64,000 nucleotides of DNA. It comes from Lysobacter enzymogenes (GTDB lineage Bacteria > Pseudomonadota > Gammaproteobacteria > Xanthomonadales > Xanthomonadaceae). The notes below the pieces were generated by a model, which searched no databases, had not been told where the DNA came from, and saw only the letters and a program-made list of their open reading frames with translations. The stretch covers positions 4,836,001-4,900,000 of the forward strand of contig NZ_CP067396.1 in NCBI RefSeq assembly GCF_023617245.1. The letters run 5' to 3'. Made by a program: the position numbers and the translations under genes. Position 1 is the first letter of the stretch, and the number at the start of each line of letters is the position of its first letter. Shown one piece after another: positions 47,128 to 55,554 of the stretch.

Positions 47128-47205
47128 AAGAGCGAGAAGTGAGAAGAGGGGAATGAGAAGTGAGCGAAAGCGGCTTGCGCTCGCTCCTCGCTCCTCTTCG
47201 CTCTT
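47128..47205. repeat. GA/CT-rich inverted repeat between yicC and gmk
   Basis: AAGAGCGAGAAGTGAGAAGA (from 47128) pairs imperfectly with CCTCGCTCCTCTTCGCTCTT (to 47205), with an inner GAGCG...CGCTC stem. It starts at the yicC stop and lies within the presumed transcript before gmk. Confidence 0.65.
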
Positions 47206-48065
47206 TACTCGATGTTCTGGATCTGCTCGCGCGCCTGGTCGATCAGCACCTTGAGCTCGACCGCGGCGGCCGAGCTGCGCGCGTCGACCGACTTGGAGCC
47301 CAGGGTGTTGGCCTCGCGGTTGAACTCCTGCAGCAGGAAGTCCAGGCGGCGGCCGACCGCTTCTCGCAGCTTGAGCACGCGGCGGGCCTCGGCGACGTGG
47401 GCGTTGAGGCGGTCGAGCTCTTCCTCGACGTCGAGCTTCTGCAGCCACAGCACCAGTTCCTGCTCCAGGCGGCCGTTGTCGGCCGGCTGGGCGAGGTCGG
47501 CCAGGCGGGTTTCCAGCTTGGCGCGCTGGCCGGCGCGGATCGCCGGCATCATCGCGCGGACTTCGCCGGCGATGCGCTCGATGCCGTCCACGCGCTCGCC
47601 GATCGCCGCGGCGAGCTTGCCGCCCTCGCGTTCGCGCGAGGCGACGAATTCGTCGAGCACGTCGTCCAGCAGCGCCAGCGCTTCGGCCTGCAGCGCGGCG
47701 GGATCGGTGGCCTGCGCCTGCAGCACGCCGGGGAACTGCAGCAGCTCGGTGAACTCGGTGCGCAGCGCCGGGAAGCGCGCGGACAGGTCGATGGCCAGGT
47801 CGCTGAGCTCGCGCAGGCGGCTCGGGTTGAGCTGCAGCGCGTCGCCGCCTTCCGGCGCGCGCAGGCGCAGGGTCAGGTCGAGCTTGCCGCGGCCGACGCG
47901 GGCGGCGATGCGTTCGCGCAGGGCCGGTTCCAGCACCCGCAGCTCGTCGGCCAGGCGCACGCCCAGCTCGAGGAAGCGGTGGTTGACCGAGCGCAGCTCG
48001 CAGCCGAGCGTGCCCCAGGGTGTCGCGCGTTCGCCGCTGGCGAAGGCGGTCATGCTGCGGATCAT
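47205..48065 (-). CDS. yicC: YicC/YloC-family endoribonuclease
   Basis: The 286-residue protein starts MIRSMTAFASGERATPWGTL and contains ELRSVNHRFLELGVRLADEL, then a helical middle and a C-terminal GRRLDFLLQEFNREANTLGS and KSVDARSSAAAVELKVLIDQ (DUF1732). E. coli YicC and B. subtilis YloC are RNA endonucleases. I used the ATG at 48065 because MIRSMTAF is the family beginning. It is divergent from rph, the usual gmk-yicC // rph arrangement. Confidence 0.94.
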   Translation of the reverse strand: MIRSMTAFASGERATPWGTLGCELRSVNHRFLELGVRLADELRVLEPALRERIAARVGRGKLDLTLRLRAPEGGDALQLNPSRLRELSDLAIDLSARFPALRTEFTELLQFPGVLQAQATDPAALQAEALALLDDVLDEFVASREREGGKLAAAIGERVDGIERIAGEVRAMMPAIRAGQRAKLETRLADLAQPADNGRLEQELVLWLQKLDVEEELDRLNAHVAEARRVLKLREAVGRRLDFLLQEFNREANTLGSKSVDARSSAAAVELKVLIDQAREQIQNIE

Positions 48066-48135
48066 TCGCAGGTTTCCGAGCCTTACGGGGGGTGAATGGT
48101 AAACTCGCCGGCCCTCAAAACGGTAACGCCGCGCC

Positions 48136-48912
48136 ATGACCGGTCCCATCGCCGCCCCCGCCCAGGCCTCGGCCGGCCCCCAATCCGGCCCGGTCGCGCG
48201 TCCCAGCGGCCGCCTGGCCGACCAGTTGCGCGAGGTGACCATCGAGCGCGGCTACACCCGCCACGCCGAGGGCTCGGTCCTGGTCAGCTTCGGCCAGACC
48301 CGGGTGCTGTGCACCGCCAGCGTCGACAACAAGGTGCCGGCATTCCTGCGCGGCAAGGGCGAGGGCTGGGTCACCGCCGAGTACGGCATGCTGCCGCGCG
48401 CCACCCACACCCGCAGCGACCGCGAGGCCGCGCGCGGCAAGCAGGGCGGGCGGACCCTGGAGATCCAGCGCCTGATCGGCCGCGCCCTGCGCGCCTGCAT
48501 CGACCGCAAGGCGCTCGGCGAACGCACCATCACCCTGGACTGCGACGTGCTGCAGGCCGACGGCGGCACCCGCACCGCGGCGATCACCGGCGCCTACGTG
48601 GCCCTGGTCGACGCGGTGCGCTGGCTGCAGGCGCGGCGCGAGATCAACCGCGACCCGATCTTCGGCGCGGTCGCGGCGGTGTCGGTCGGCATCTACCGCG
48701 GCACCCCGGTGCTGGACCTGGACTACGCCGAGGACAGCGACTGCGACACCGACATGAACGTGGTCATGAACGACGGCGGCGGCTTCATCGAACTGCAGGG
48801 CACCGCCGAGGGCCACGCGTTCCGGCGCGAGGAACTCGATGCGCTGCTGGCGTTGGCCCAGGCCGGCATCGGCGAACTGGTGGAGAAGCAGCGCCAGGCG
48901 CTGACTGGCTGA
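48136..48912 (+). CDS. rph: Ribonuclease PH
   Basis: The 258-residue protein trims tRNA 3' ends phosphorolytically. It shows RLADQLREVTIERGYTRHAE, LVSFGQTRVLCTASVDNKVP, RTLEIQRLIGRALRACIDRK and DCDVLQADGGTRTAAITGAY; the last includes the catalytic-site Asp/Arg region. An extra 18 residues precede the usual start (PSGRLADQLR), possibly because translation begins downstream, but no nearer ATG is available. Divergent from yicC with 70 nt between, where AATGGTAAACTC may be a -10 region. Confidence 0.96.
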   Translation: MTGPIAAPAQASAGPQSGPVARPSGRLADQLREVTIERGYTRHAEGSVLVSFGQTRVLCTASVDNKVPAFLRGKGEGWVTAEYGMLPRATHTRSDREAARGKQGGRTLEIQRLIGRALRACIDRKALGERTITLDCDVLQADGGTRTAAITGAYVALVDAVRWLQARREINRDPIFGAVAAVSVGIYRGTPVLDLDYAEDSDCDTDMNVVMNDGGGFIELQGTAEGHAFRREELDALLALAQAGIGELVEKQRQALTG

Positions 48913-49307
48913 GCCGCGGCGCGCGCGCGCCGCAACGACATCGACGGCGCCACTCGCGGGCGGGCAGGAAAGACGCGGCGGGCGATGGGGGATCGGTCCT
49001 CTTCGCTCGTTATTTCTTTCCTCCCGCCCGTTCGCATTGGCGCCAACCACGGCAAAACTCCGCATCCGCGCCGCCCGGCTTGCGCGCACTGCATCGCAGT
49101 TCGCGCGTCGGGCGCTGAACTTTCCGGCGCCGGTCGCGTTCAATCGCCCCGACGGCGTCGCGCCCGCGCGCGGCGCGATCGGCACGGCGGTCGCGCGCGC
49201 GGCAGCCCCGTTCGCGCCGCCTGCGCGTTGTGTGCCTGGGCGGCGGCCCGACCCGGCGCGGCTTCGACTACGACCGCAACGTTTTTCCCTGTTCGCAAGG
49301 CTTACGC
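48913..49307. other. Gap between rph and the VOC gene, no gene seen
   Basis: About 395 bases. A CTCTTCGCTCGTTATTTCTT stretch near 49000 resembles one arm of the GA/CT-rich repeat found next to yicC. Otherwise nothing was recognised. Confidence 0.4.
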
Positions 49308-49700
49308 ATGAATCGCAGCATCGGCAGCATCACCCTGGTCGTGGACGACTACGACCGCGCCATCGATTACTACACCCGCGCGCTCGGCTTCGCCCTGCTC
49401 GAAGACATCGACCTCGGCGGCGGCAAGCGCTGGGTGCGGGTGGCGCCGGCCGCCGGCGCGCAGACCGCGCTGCTGCTGGCGCAAGCCGCCGACGAAAACC
49501 AGCGCGCGCGCATCGGCGACCAGACCGGCGGCCGGGTCGGCTTCTTCCTGCACACCGACGACTTCCATCGCGACCACGCCGCGATGCGCGCCCAGGGCGT
49601 GCGCTTCCTGGAATCTCCGCGCGTCGAGACCTACGGCACGGTCGCCGTATTCGAAGATCTGTACGGTAATCGCTGGGATTTGCTGGAATTGAAAGCATGA
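49308..49700 (+). CDS. VOC (glyoxalase/bleomycin-resistance fold) family protein
   Basis: The 130-residue protein starts MNRSIGSITLVVDDYDRAID with YYTRALGFALLEDI, and the C-terminal half has FFLHTDDFHRDHAAMRAQG and VFEDLYGNRWDLLELKA. These paired beta-alpha-beta modules are typical of the vicinal oxygen chelate superfamily. A family-type metal Glu/His set is only partly visible, so reaction cannot be assigned. Its stop overlaps the rdgB start by 4 nt, indicating an operon. Confidence 0.88.
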   Translation: MNRSIGSITLVVDDYDRAIDYYTRALGFALLEDIDLGGGKRWVRVAPAAGAQTALLLAQAADENQRARIGDQTGGRVGFFLHTDDFHRDHAAMRAQGVRFLESPRVETYGTVAVFEDLYGNRWDLLELKA

Positions 49701-50293
49701 AACTGGTGCTGGCCAGCAGCAACGCCGGAAAGCTGGTGGAGCTGCGCGACCTGCTCGGCGCCACCGGCATCGAACTGGTGGCGCAATCGGACCTGGGGGT
49801 CGAGGACATCGAGGAAACCGGCAGCACGTTCGTCGAGAACGCGCTGCTGAAGGCCCGGCACGCGAGTGCGGTCACGGGCCTGCCGGCGCTGGCCGACGAT
49901 TCGGGCATCTGCGTGGACGCGCTCGGCGGCGCCCCGGGCCTGTATTCGGCGCGCTACAGCGGCCGCCACGGCGACAACGAAGGCAACATCGACAAGCTGC
50001 TGGCCGCGCTCAAGGACGTGCCCGACAAGCGCCGCGGCGCGCATTTCTATGCGGTGATCGTGGCCCTGCGCCACGCCGGCGACCCGCGTCCGATCATCGC
50101 CGAGGGCGTCTGGAACGGGCGCATCCTGCACCGGCGCCAGGGCAGCCGCGGCTTCGGCTACCAGCCGGTGTTCCTCGACACCGAACACAACATTTCCGCC
50201 GGCGAGATCGACGACGCGCTCAAGAACCGGGTCAGCCACCGCGCCCGCGCCCTGGCCGCGCTGCGCGAACGCTTGCCGGAGCTGGCCCGGTGA
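49697..50293 (+). CDS. rdgB: XTP/dITP pyrophosphatase (non-canonical purine NTPase)
   Basis: The 198-residue protein starts MKLVLASSNAGKLVELRDLL and contains ETGSTFVENALLKARHASAV, LADDSGICVDALGGAPGLYS and GFGYQPVFLDTEHNISAGEI, all diagnostic of RdgB/HAM1. It removes dITP, XTP and similar nucleotides. It overlaps the VOC gene upstream (ATGA) and the following membrane-protein gene, forming a VOC-rdgB-membrane protein-hemW run. Confidence 0.96.
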   Translation: MKLVLASSNAGKLVELRDLLGATGIELVAQSDLGVEDIEETGSTFVENALLKARHASAVTGLPALADDSGICVDALGGAPGLYSARYSGRHGDNEGNIDKLLAALKDVPDKRRGAHFYAVIVALRHAGDPRPIIAEGVWNGRILHRRQGSRGFGYQPVFLDTEHNISAGEIDDALKNRVSHRARALAALRERLPELAR

Positions 50294-50868
50294 ACCGGAT
50301 GCTGCGCGCCGACGCCCCGCATCGCCGCGCATTCCGCACCGGCGGCCACACCGTGGCCACGGTCGCGGTGCTGTACCTGCTGGCCCTGCCGATCGCGGTG
50401 TGGATCCGCCAGGACGGGCTGCAGACCGGCGCCACCGATTTCGCCAGCGAGTTCCGGTTCGCGTTGTGGCTGCTGGCCGCGCTGGTCGGGCTGGTCGCCG
50501 CGGCGGCGGTGCAGCGGGTCAGCCTGGGCGCCGCCGGCGACGGCGCGATCCGCTATGCCAACATCACCAGCCTGCACCGCAGCCGCAGCTTCGCGCCGGA
50601 GGAAGTGCAGGCCATGTCCCTGCACCGGGCCAAGGACGGGCGCCTGCGCCTGACCTCGACCCTGGAGCTGCGCCTGGCCCCGGCCGCGCACCGGCGCTGG
50701 ACCACGGTGACCTTGTTCGACGGCGACATGTCCGGCGACGGCCGCGCCGAGCCGCTGGCTTCGATCATCCGCCAGGTGGTGCAGGTGCGGCCCGACGTGG
50801 CCCTGGATACCAATCTGCGCGCGCTGCTGGCGGCGCGGCGGTACGGGGCGTCGTCGCTGGAGCGCTGA
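50290..50868 (+). CDS. Hypothetical membrane protein
   Basis: I do not recognise this 192-residue protein. It has two hydrophobic helices near residues 22-40 (VATVAVLYLLALPIAVWI) and 57-76 (FALWLLAALVGLVAAAAV), followed by a soluble region (AIRYANITSLHRSRSFAPEE, RWTTVTLFDGDMSGDGRAEP). The GTG start at 50290 overlaps the rdgB stop; an ATG two codons later is an alternative. Translational coupling with rdgB and location before hemW are the only context. Confidence 0.72.
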   Translation: MNRMLRADAPHRRAFRTGGHTVATVAVLYLLALPIAVWIRQDGLQTGATDFASEFRFALWLLAALVGLVAAAAVQRVSLGAAGDGAIRYANITSLHRSRSFAPEEVQAMSLHRAKDGRLRLTSTLELRLAPAAHRRWTTVTLFDGDMSGDGRAEPLASIIRQVVQVRPDVALDTNLRALLAARRYGASSLER

Positions 50869-51055
50869 GGCCGGGGAGCCGCCTCCGGCCGGGGACACCG
50901 CCAGGGAACCGGTAGCGGCCGCTTCGCCGCGCCGCGCTCGCCCAGCCTTCGCGCCCCGCCTTCCCGCCCTACCCGCGCCGCCCCTGCCCGGGCGGGCTAA
51001 ACTGCGCGCCTTCCCCCGACCGATTCCCGGGCCTTCGCCGCCCGGTGCCCGCCTC

Positions 51056-52258
51056 TTGAGCGTCGCCCTCGTTCCCCCGCCGCTGTCGCTGTACGTGCAC
51101 CTGCCCTGGTGCGTGCGCAAATGCCCGTACTGCGACTTCAACTCGCACGAAGCCCGCGGCGCGCCGCCGTTCGCGGCCTATGTCGATGCGCTGGTCGCCG
51201 ACCTCGAGCACGACCTGCCGCTGGTCTGGGGCCGCACCGTGCACAGCGTGTTCTTCGGCGGCGGCACCCCGAGCCTGTTCCCGCCGGAGGCGATCGACCG
51301 CTTCCTGCAGGCGGCCAGCGCGCGCCTGCGCTTCGCCCCGGGCTGCGAGATCACCCTGGAGACCAACCCGGGCACCGCCGAACACGGCCGCTTCGAGCTG
51401 TACAAGGCGGCCGGGGTCAACCGGTTGAGCTTCGGCATCCAGAGCTTCGACGACGGCTGCCTGCAGCGGCTGGGCCGGATCCACGGCAGCGCCGAGGCCG
51501 AGGCGGCGGTGAAACTGGCCCGCGACGCCGGCTTCGACAATTTCAACCTCGACCTGATGTACGCCCTGCCCGGCCAGACCCTGGCGATGGCCGAGTACGA
51601 CCTGGAGCGCGCGTTCGCGCTGGAACCGGCGCACATCTCGCATTACCAGCTGACCCTGGAGCCCAACACCGTGTTCGCGGCGCGCCCGCCGCAGGACATT
51701 CCCGACGAGGACAACGCCTGGGACATCCAGGAACGCTGCCAGGCCCTGCTCGCGCAGCGCGGCTACGGCCAGTACGAGGTCAGCGCCTACGCCCGGCCCG
51801 GGCGGCAGTGCAAGCACAACCTCAACTACTGGCGCTACGGCGACTACCTCGGGATCGGCGCGGGCGCCCACGGCAAGATCAGCCTCGGCGCCGAACAGGC
51901 GATCGCGCGGCGCTGGAAGCTCAAGCATCCCACCGCCTACCTGGCCCAGGCCGGCACCGCGGCGGCGATCGGCGGCGACGAGCGGATCGCGCCGGCGCGG
52001 CGGCCGTTCGAATACATGCTCAATGCGCTGCGGCTGGTCGAGGGCTTCTCGCTGGATTCCTTCGAGGCCTCCACCGGCCTGGGCCGCGACGCGATCGCCG
52101 CGCAGTTGGCCGAGGCCATGGCCGCGGGCTGGTTGGAGCGCGACGGCGACCGGGTCCGGCCGACCGAGCTGGGCCGGCGTTTCACCAACGACGTGGTGGC
52201 GCTGTTCCTGGATGAGGATGCCGCCACGGACGACACGGGCGCGGCGCGATTGCTGTGA
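51056..52258 (+). CDS. hemW: Radical SAM family heme chaperone HemW
   Basis: The 400-residue protein has the radical SAM cluster motif LPWCVRKCPYCDFNSHEA (CxxxCxxC), GGGTPSLFPPE, TLETNPGT and the later HISHYQLTLEPNT and KHNLNYWRYGDYLGIGAGAH segments of HemW. The HemN-type fifth Cys pattern is absent, so it is HemW (heme chaperone) and not a coproporphyrinogen dehydrogenase. The reading frame starts at TTG (51056), with no better start before the cluster motif. rdgB-hemW proximity is common in gammaproteobacteria. Its stop runs into a 15-bp repeat. Confidence 0.95.
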   Translation: MSVALVPPPLSLYVHLPWCVRKCPYCDFNSHEARGAPPFAAYVDALVADLEHDLPLVWGRTVHSVFFGGGTPSLFPPEAIDRFLQAASARLRFAPGCEITLETNPGTAEHGRFELYKAAGVNRLSFGIQSFDDGCLQRLGRIHGSAEAEAAVKLARDAGFDNFNLDLMYALPGQTLAMAEYDLERAFALEPAHISHYQLTLEPNTVFAARPPQDIPDEDNAWDIQERCQALLAQRGYGQYEVSAYARPGRQCKHNLNYWRYGDYLGIGAGAHGKISLGAEQAIARRWKLKHPTAYLAQAGTAAAIGGDERIAPARRPFEYMLNALRLVEGFSLDSFEASTGLGRDAIAAQLAEAMAAGWLERDGDRVRPTELGRRFTNDVVALFLDEDAATDDTGAARLL

Positions 52259-52363
52259 GTGCGGCTGCTTTAAGTGCGACTGCGTTGAGCGCGGCGGTTC
52301 TGAGCAGGCCCACTTGAGCGGGCTTGCCCTAAGCGCGACCACGCTCAGCGCGCCCGCCCTGGA
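52258..52363 (+). repeat. 15-bp tandem repeat directly downstream of hemW
   Basis: Seven units of AGYGCGRCYRCNYTN follow the hemW stop, for example AGTGCGGCTGCTTTA, AGTGCGACTGCGTTG and AGCGCGACCACGCTC. The fourth unit is one base short (14). In one frame the units spell Leu-Ser-Ala-X-X pentads; the missing base breaks that frame into two parts (52255-52317 and 52317-52397). Confidence 0.8.
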
Positions 52364-52590
52364 CGCGTCGGCCGTGGAAGAAACGGTCGCCGCCTGAGCC
52401 GGCCGCAAGCCGCGCCGCCGGCATCACGGCCCAGACACATCGCGGCACTGAGACTCGCTGCTGGCCGCCGCGTCGGGGACTACGCGTTTGTGCCAATGGT
52501 CGCCTCCTGTCGGCGGTCCGCCGCGCCCGCTCCGCCGGGCTGGGCGGGCGCCGGGGAGGCGTGGTTATATTTCCCGGTCGTCAGTACCGA

Positions 52591-54912
52591 ATGCACATGC
52601 CCGCCACGTTCGACCCCCTGGACGCCTCGCCTCGGGCCACCCTGGCCACGGCCGCCTTGCCGCGCCGCGTGCGCCGGCTGTTGGAGCAGCTCTACGCGCT
52701 GGTCAGCGACGAGATCGCGCCGCAGATGGAGCGGATGCTGGCCGAATTCGAGCAACAACTGTTCCGCCAGGCCGACCAGGCGCGCAATCCGGGGCTGCAG
52801 TCGGGCTATCTGGAAACGCTGCGGCTGGTGCGGTTGCGGCGCTCGGATCTGATTCCGCGCTATCTGGTGGGGCTGGAGGCGGAGCTGTCGCGGGTGCGGG
52901 AGGCGGCGGCGGAAGGGACGTCGCGCCCGGCTGCGTCTGCGGCGCCTGAGTTTCGCGAGCTTCGGTTGGTCGAAGACAGCGAGATCGACGAAGCCACCGT
53001 CCTGCGCAGCCTCGCCAGCCGCCACGAGTCGCGCGCCGGGCTCGGCCTGTTGCTGCTGGGCCAGCGCTTCGGCGTGCTGGCCGGAGCGCCGGCGTTCGAC
53101 AGCGAACGCCTGCCGGTCGGTCCGCACCGGCTGATCCGCCGCTTCGCCCAGGCCTGCCAGCCGCTGCAGATCCCGCTGGAATCGCGGCTGGACCTGTACC
53201 GCGTGTTCGACCAGCAAGTGATGCTGGGCTACAGCGCCCTGGTCGAATCGATGAACCTGCTGCTGGCGCGCGACAACGTGCTGCCGAGCCTGTCGTTCGT
53301 GCCGCTGCGCGCGCGGCCGAGCGCGCAGGACAAGCCCGCGCCGGCGCCGCGCGCCGAAGCCGACCCCGCGGCCGAGACCGCGCGCGAACCCGGCGCCGCG
53401 CCGGCCCCCGCCGCCGGTCCGCGTCCGCACACCGCCTGGACCGCGGCGGCCGCCGCGCCGGCCGCCGACGCGCTCGACTTCGCCACCCTGCAGCGCTGGC
53501 TGTCCGAGCGCCGCGACCTGGTCGAGAAACTGCGCCCGCGCCCGCCGCAGGCCGACGCGCCGCCCGCGCCGCCGGCCCTGGCCACCGGCGAACTGATCGA
53601 ACTCATCGCCGGCCTGGACGAGGCCGCCGGCCGCGGCGCCCAGCCGCTGCGCAAGATCGCCGACCTGCGCCAGGCCCTGCTCGCCCAACGCCGCGCCGCC
53701 GGCGCCGAAGCCGCGCTGTCGCGCGAGGACGGCGACGTGTTCGAACTGCTGGGCCTGCTGTTCGACGAGATCGACCAGCGCCTGCGCGGCGACGCGGTGA
53801 TCTCCAACCTGCTCAACCGCCTGCAGACGCCGTTGCTGCACGCCGCCTTGCGCGACCGCTCGCTGCTGGCGGCCGACGGCCACCCGGCGCTGCAACTGCT
53901 CAACACCGTGGCCGAGGCCGGCGCGCGCTGGACCCCGGCCGAAGAGGCCGACCCGCAGCTGCACGAACCGCTGCGCCAGGCGGTCGAGCACGTGGTCGAG
54001 CAGCGCGGCTCGGCGCAGGCGTTCGATTCGGCCAACCAGCGCCTGCAGGAGCACCTGCATGCGCTGGCGCGCAAGGCCGAGGTGGCCGAGCGCCGCCATG
54101 TCGAGGCCGCGCGCGGCAAGGAAAAGCTCGAACTGGCCAAGCGCCGCGCGCAACAGGCGCTGTCCGATCTGGTCGAACAGGGAACCGGCGCCGGCCAGCG
54201 CCTGCCGCGCTTCGTCCAGACCCTGCTGAGCCAGGCCTGGACCGACGTGCTGACCCTGACCCAGCTGCGCCACGGCGAAGATTCCGACGCCTGGCAACGG
54301 CAGTTGCAGATCACCGGCCAGATCGTGGCCGCCAACCAGGGCGGCGGTGGCGCGCGGCTGCACGGCCTGGACGGCGACATCGAGCACGCGCTGACCCTGG
54401 TCGGCTACCACGGCGACGACGCCCGCGCGATCGCGCGCCAGCTCACCGTCGGCCCGGCCACCGGCGAGGACGCGGCCTCGCGCACCGAACTGGCGATGAA
54501 ACTGCGCCAGCGCAGCCGCCTGGGCGAGGACGGCGCGGCCGCCGCCGCGACCGCGCCGCGCGCGCCGCTGCCGCCGCGCGACGAACGCGAGCAGGCCTGC
54601 TTCGAACGCCTGCGCGCGCTGCCGTTCGGCACCTGGTTCGAATTCGTGCAGAACCAGCAGGGCGACGCGGTGCGGCGGCGGCTGTCGTGGTTCAGCCCGG
54701 TCACCGACAACGCCCTGTTCGTCAATCATCGCGGCCAGCGCGTGGCCGAGCACTCGCTCGACGCGCTGGCGCGGATGCTGGCGCGCGGGCAGGCGCGGAT
54801 CGTCGAGCAGGAACGCAACCGCCTGGTCGACCGCGCCTGGCACGCCGCGCTGGACGCGTTGCGCGGCTTCGGCGGCCGCGGCCGCGACGAGCCGCCGGAG
54901 CGGCCGGCATGA
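52591..54912 (+). CDS. DUF1631 family protein
   Basis: The protein is about 773 residues from the ATG at 52591 (a second ATG is two codons on). It matches DUF1631: the N-terminal helical part VRRLLEQLYALVSDEIAPQM with FEQQLFRQADQARNPGLQSG, a Pro/Ala-rich middle, and a C-terminal section including FERLRALPFGTWFEFVQNQQ and RRRLSWFSPVTDNALFVNHR. No signal peptide or membrane segment. Its function is not established. The following PilZ gene overlaps by 4 nt, and DUF1631-PilZ neighbours are frequent, suggesting a c-di-GMP link. Confidence 0.88.
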   Translation: MHMPATFDPLDASPRATLATAALPRRVRRLLEQLYALVSDEIAPQMERMLAEFEQQLFRQADQARNPGLQSGYLETLRLVRLRRSDLIPRYLVGLEAELSRVREAAAEGTSRPAASAAPEFRELRLVEDSEIDEATVLRSLASRHESRAGLGLLLLGQRFGVLAGAPAFDSERLPVGPHRLIRRFAQACQPLQIPLESRLDLYRVFDQQVMLGYSALVESMNLLLARDNVLPSLSFVPLRARPSAQDKPAPAPRAEADPAAETAREPGAAPAPAAGPRPHTAWTAAAAAPAADALDFATLQRWLSERRDLVEKLRPRPPQADAPPAPPALATGELIELIAGLDEAAGRGAQPLRKIADLRQALLAQRRAAGAEAALSREDGDVFELLGLLFDEIDQRLRGDAVISNLLNRLQTPLLHAALRDRSLLAADGHPALQLLNTVAEAGARWTPAEEADPQLHEPLRQAVEHVVEQRGSAQAFDSANQRLQEHLHALARKAEVAERRHVEAARGKEKLELAKRRAQQALSDLVEQGTGAGQRLPRFVQTLLSQAWTDVLTLTQLRHGEDSDAWQRQLQITGQIVAANQGGGGARLHGLDGDIEHALTLVGYHGDDARAIARQLTVGPATGEDAASRTELAMKLRQRSRLGEDGAAAAATAPRAPLPPRDEREQACFERLRALPFGTWFEFVQNQQGDAVRRRLSWFSPVTDNALFVNHRGQRVAEHSLDALARMLARGQARIVEQERNRLVDRAWHAALDALRGFGGRGRDEPPERPA

Positions 54913-55256
54913 ACGACGAGTTCCGCCGCGCGCGCCGGCGCCGCATCGTCGAAACCGTGCAGGTGATCGACACCATGACCGAACAAGTGGTCGGCCACCT
55001 GGGCAACCTGTCGGAGACCGGCATGATGCTGATCGCCAGCATGCCGCTGGCCGACGACGCGCTGTATCAGCTGCGCTTCGACCTGCGCGACGCGCCGCGG
55101 CAGGCGCCGATCGAAGTCGGCGCGCACCTGCTGTGGCAGGACCGCGCCAGCATGCCCGGGCAGACCTGGGCGGGCTTCCGCTTCATCGCCATGCCCGAGG
55201 ACGGGATGGTGCAGCTGCGGCAGTGGCTGGATTCGCCGGGCGGCAGCTTCGAGTAG
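54909..55256 (+). CDS. PilZ domain-containing protein
   Basis: The 115-residue protein has an N-terminal RRARRRR stretch (candidate RxxxR c-di-GMP-binding arginines), then VVGHLGNLSETGMMLIASMP, corresponding to the D/NxSxxG signature (NLSETG), and the beta-barrel continuation LWQDRASMPGQTWAGFRFIA. PilZ domains bind cyclic di-GMP. It overlaps the DUF1631 stop (ATGA), so the two are coupled. Both c-di-GMP motifs look intact. Confidence 0.92.
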   Translation: MNDEFRRARRRRIVETVQVIDTMTEQVVGHLGNLSETGMMLIASMPLADDALYQLRFDLRDAPRQAPIEVGAHLLWQDRASMPGQTWAGFRFIAMPEDGMVQLRQWLDSPGGSFE

Positions 55257-55283
55257 GCGAGTGCACGGCGACCTGAGCGGAAA

Positions 55284-55440
55284 GCATCGGGGCTGAAGCC
55301 CCTCCCACAACAGCCAAAGCATCGGGGTTGAAACCCCTCCCGCAACAGCCAAAGCATCGGGGCCGAAGCCCTTCCCGCAGAAGCCTTGGCTCGAGGCCGG
55401 CGCGGCTTTTGTGGGAGGGCCTTCAGGCCCGACGCTTTTC
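55284..55440. repeat. REP array: three tandem inverted units (35-bp period) and one forward unit
   Basis: GCATCGGGGCTGAAGCCCCT and close variants start at 55284, 55319 and 55354 with shared tail ACAACAGCCAAA, then a forward GTGGGAGGGCCTTCAGGCCC at 55411. It fills the space between the PilZ gene and the prolidase. No unique spacer DNA. Confidence 0.88.
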
Positions 55441-55554
55441 GGCCGGATCGCCGCGAACGCCCCCGGCCAATCCCCCGCCCGCGCAAGCCCCGCCGCGCGC
55501 GGATGCGGCAAAATGGCGGTCCCCGGCCCTGTGGCCCGCCATCCGCCCGACGCC

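Noticed and set aside
48985..49311. Possible small gene between rph and the VOC gene
   Set aside because: No family signature and codon composition does not match neighbouring genes.
51056..52258. Naming this gene hemN
   Set aside because: The CxxxCxxC region is that of HemW and the length (400) is too short for HemN (about 450-460).
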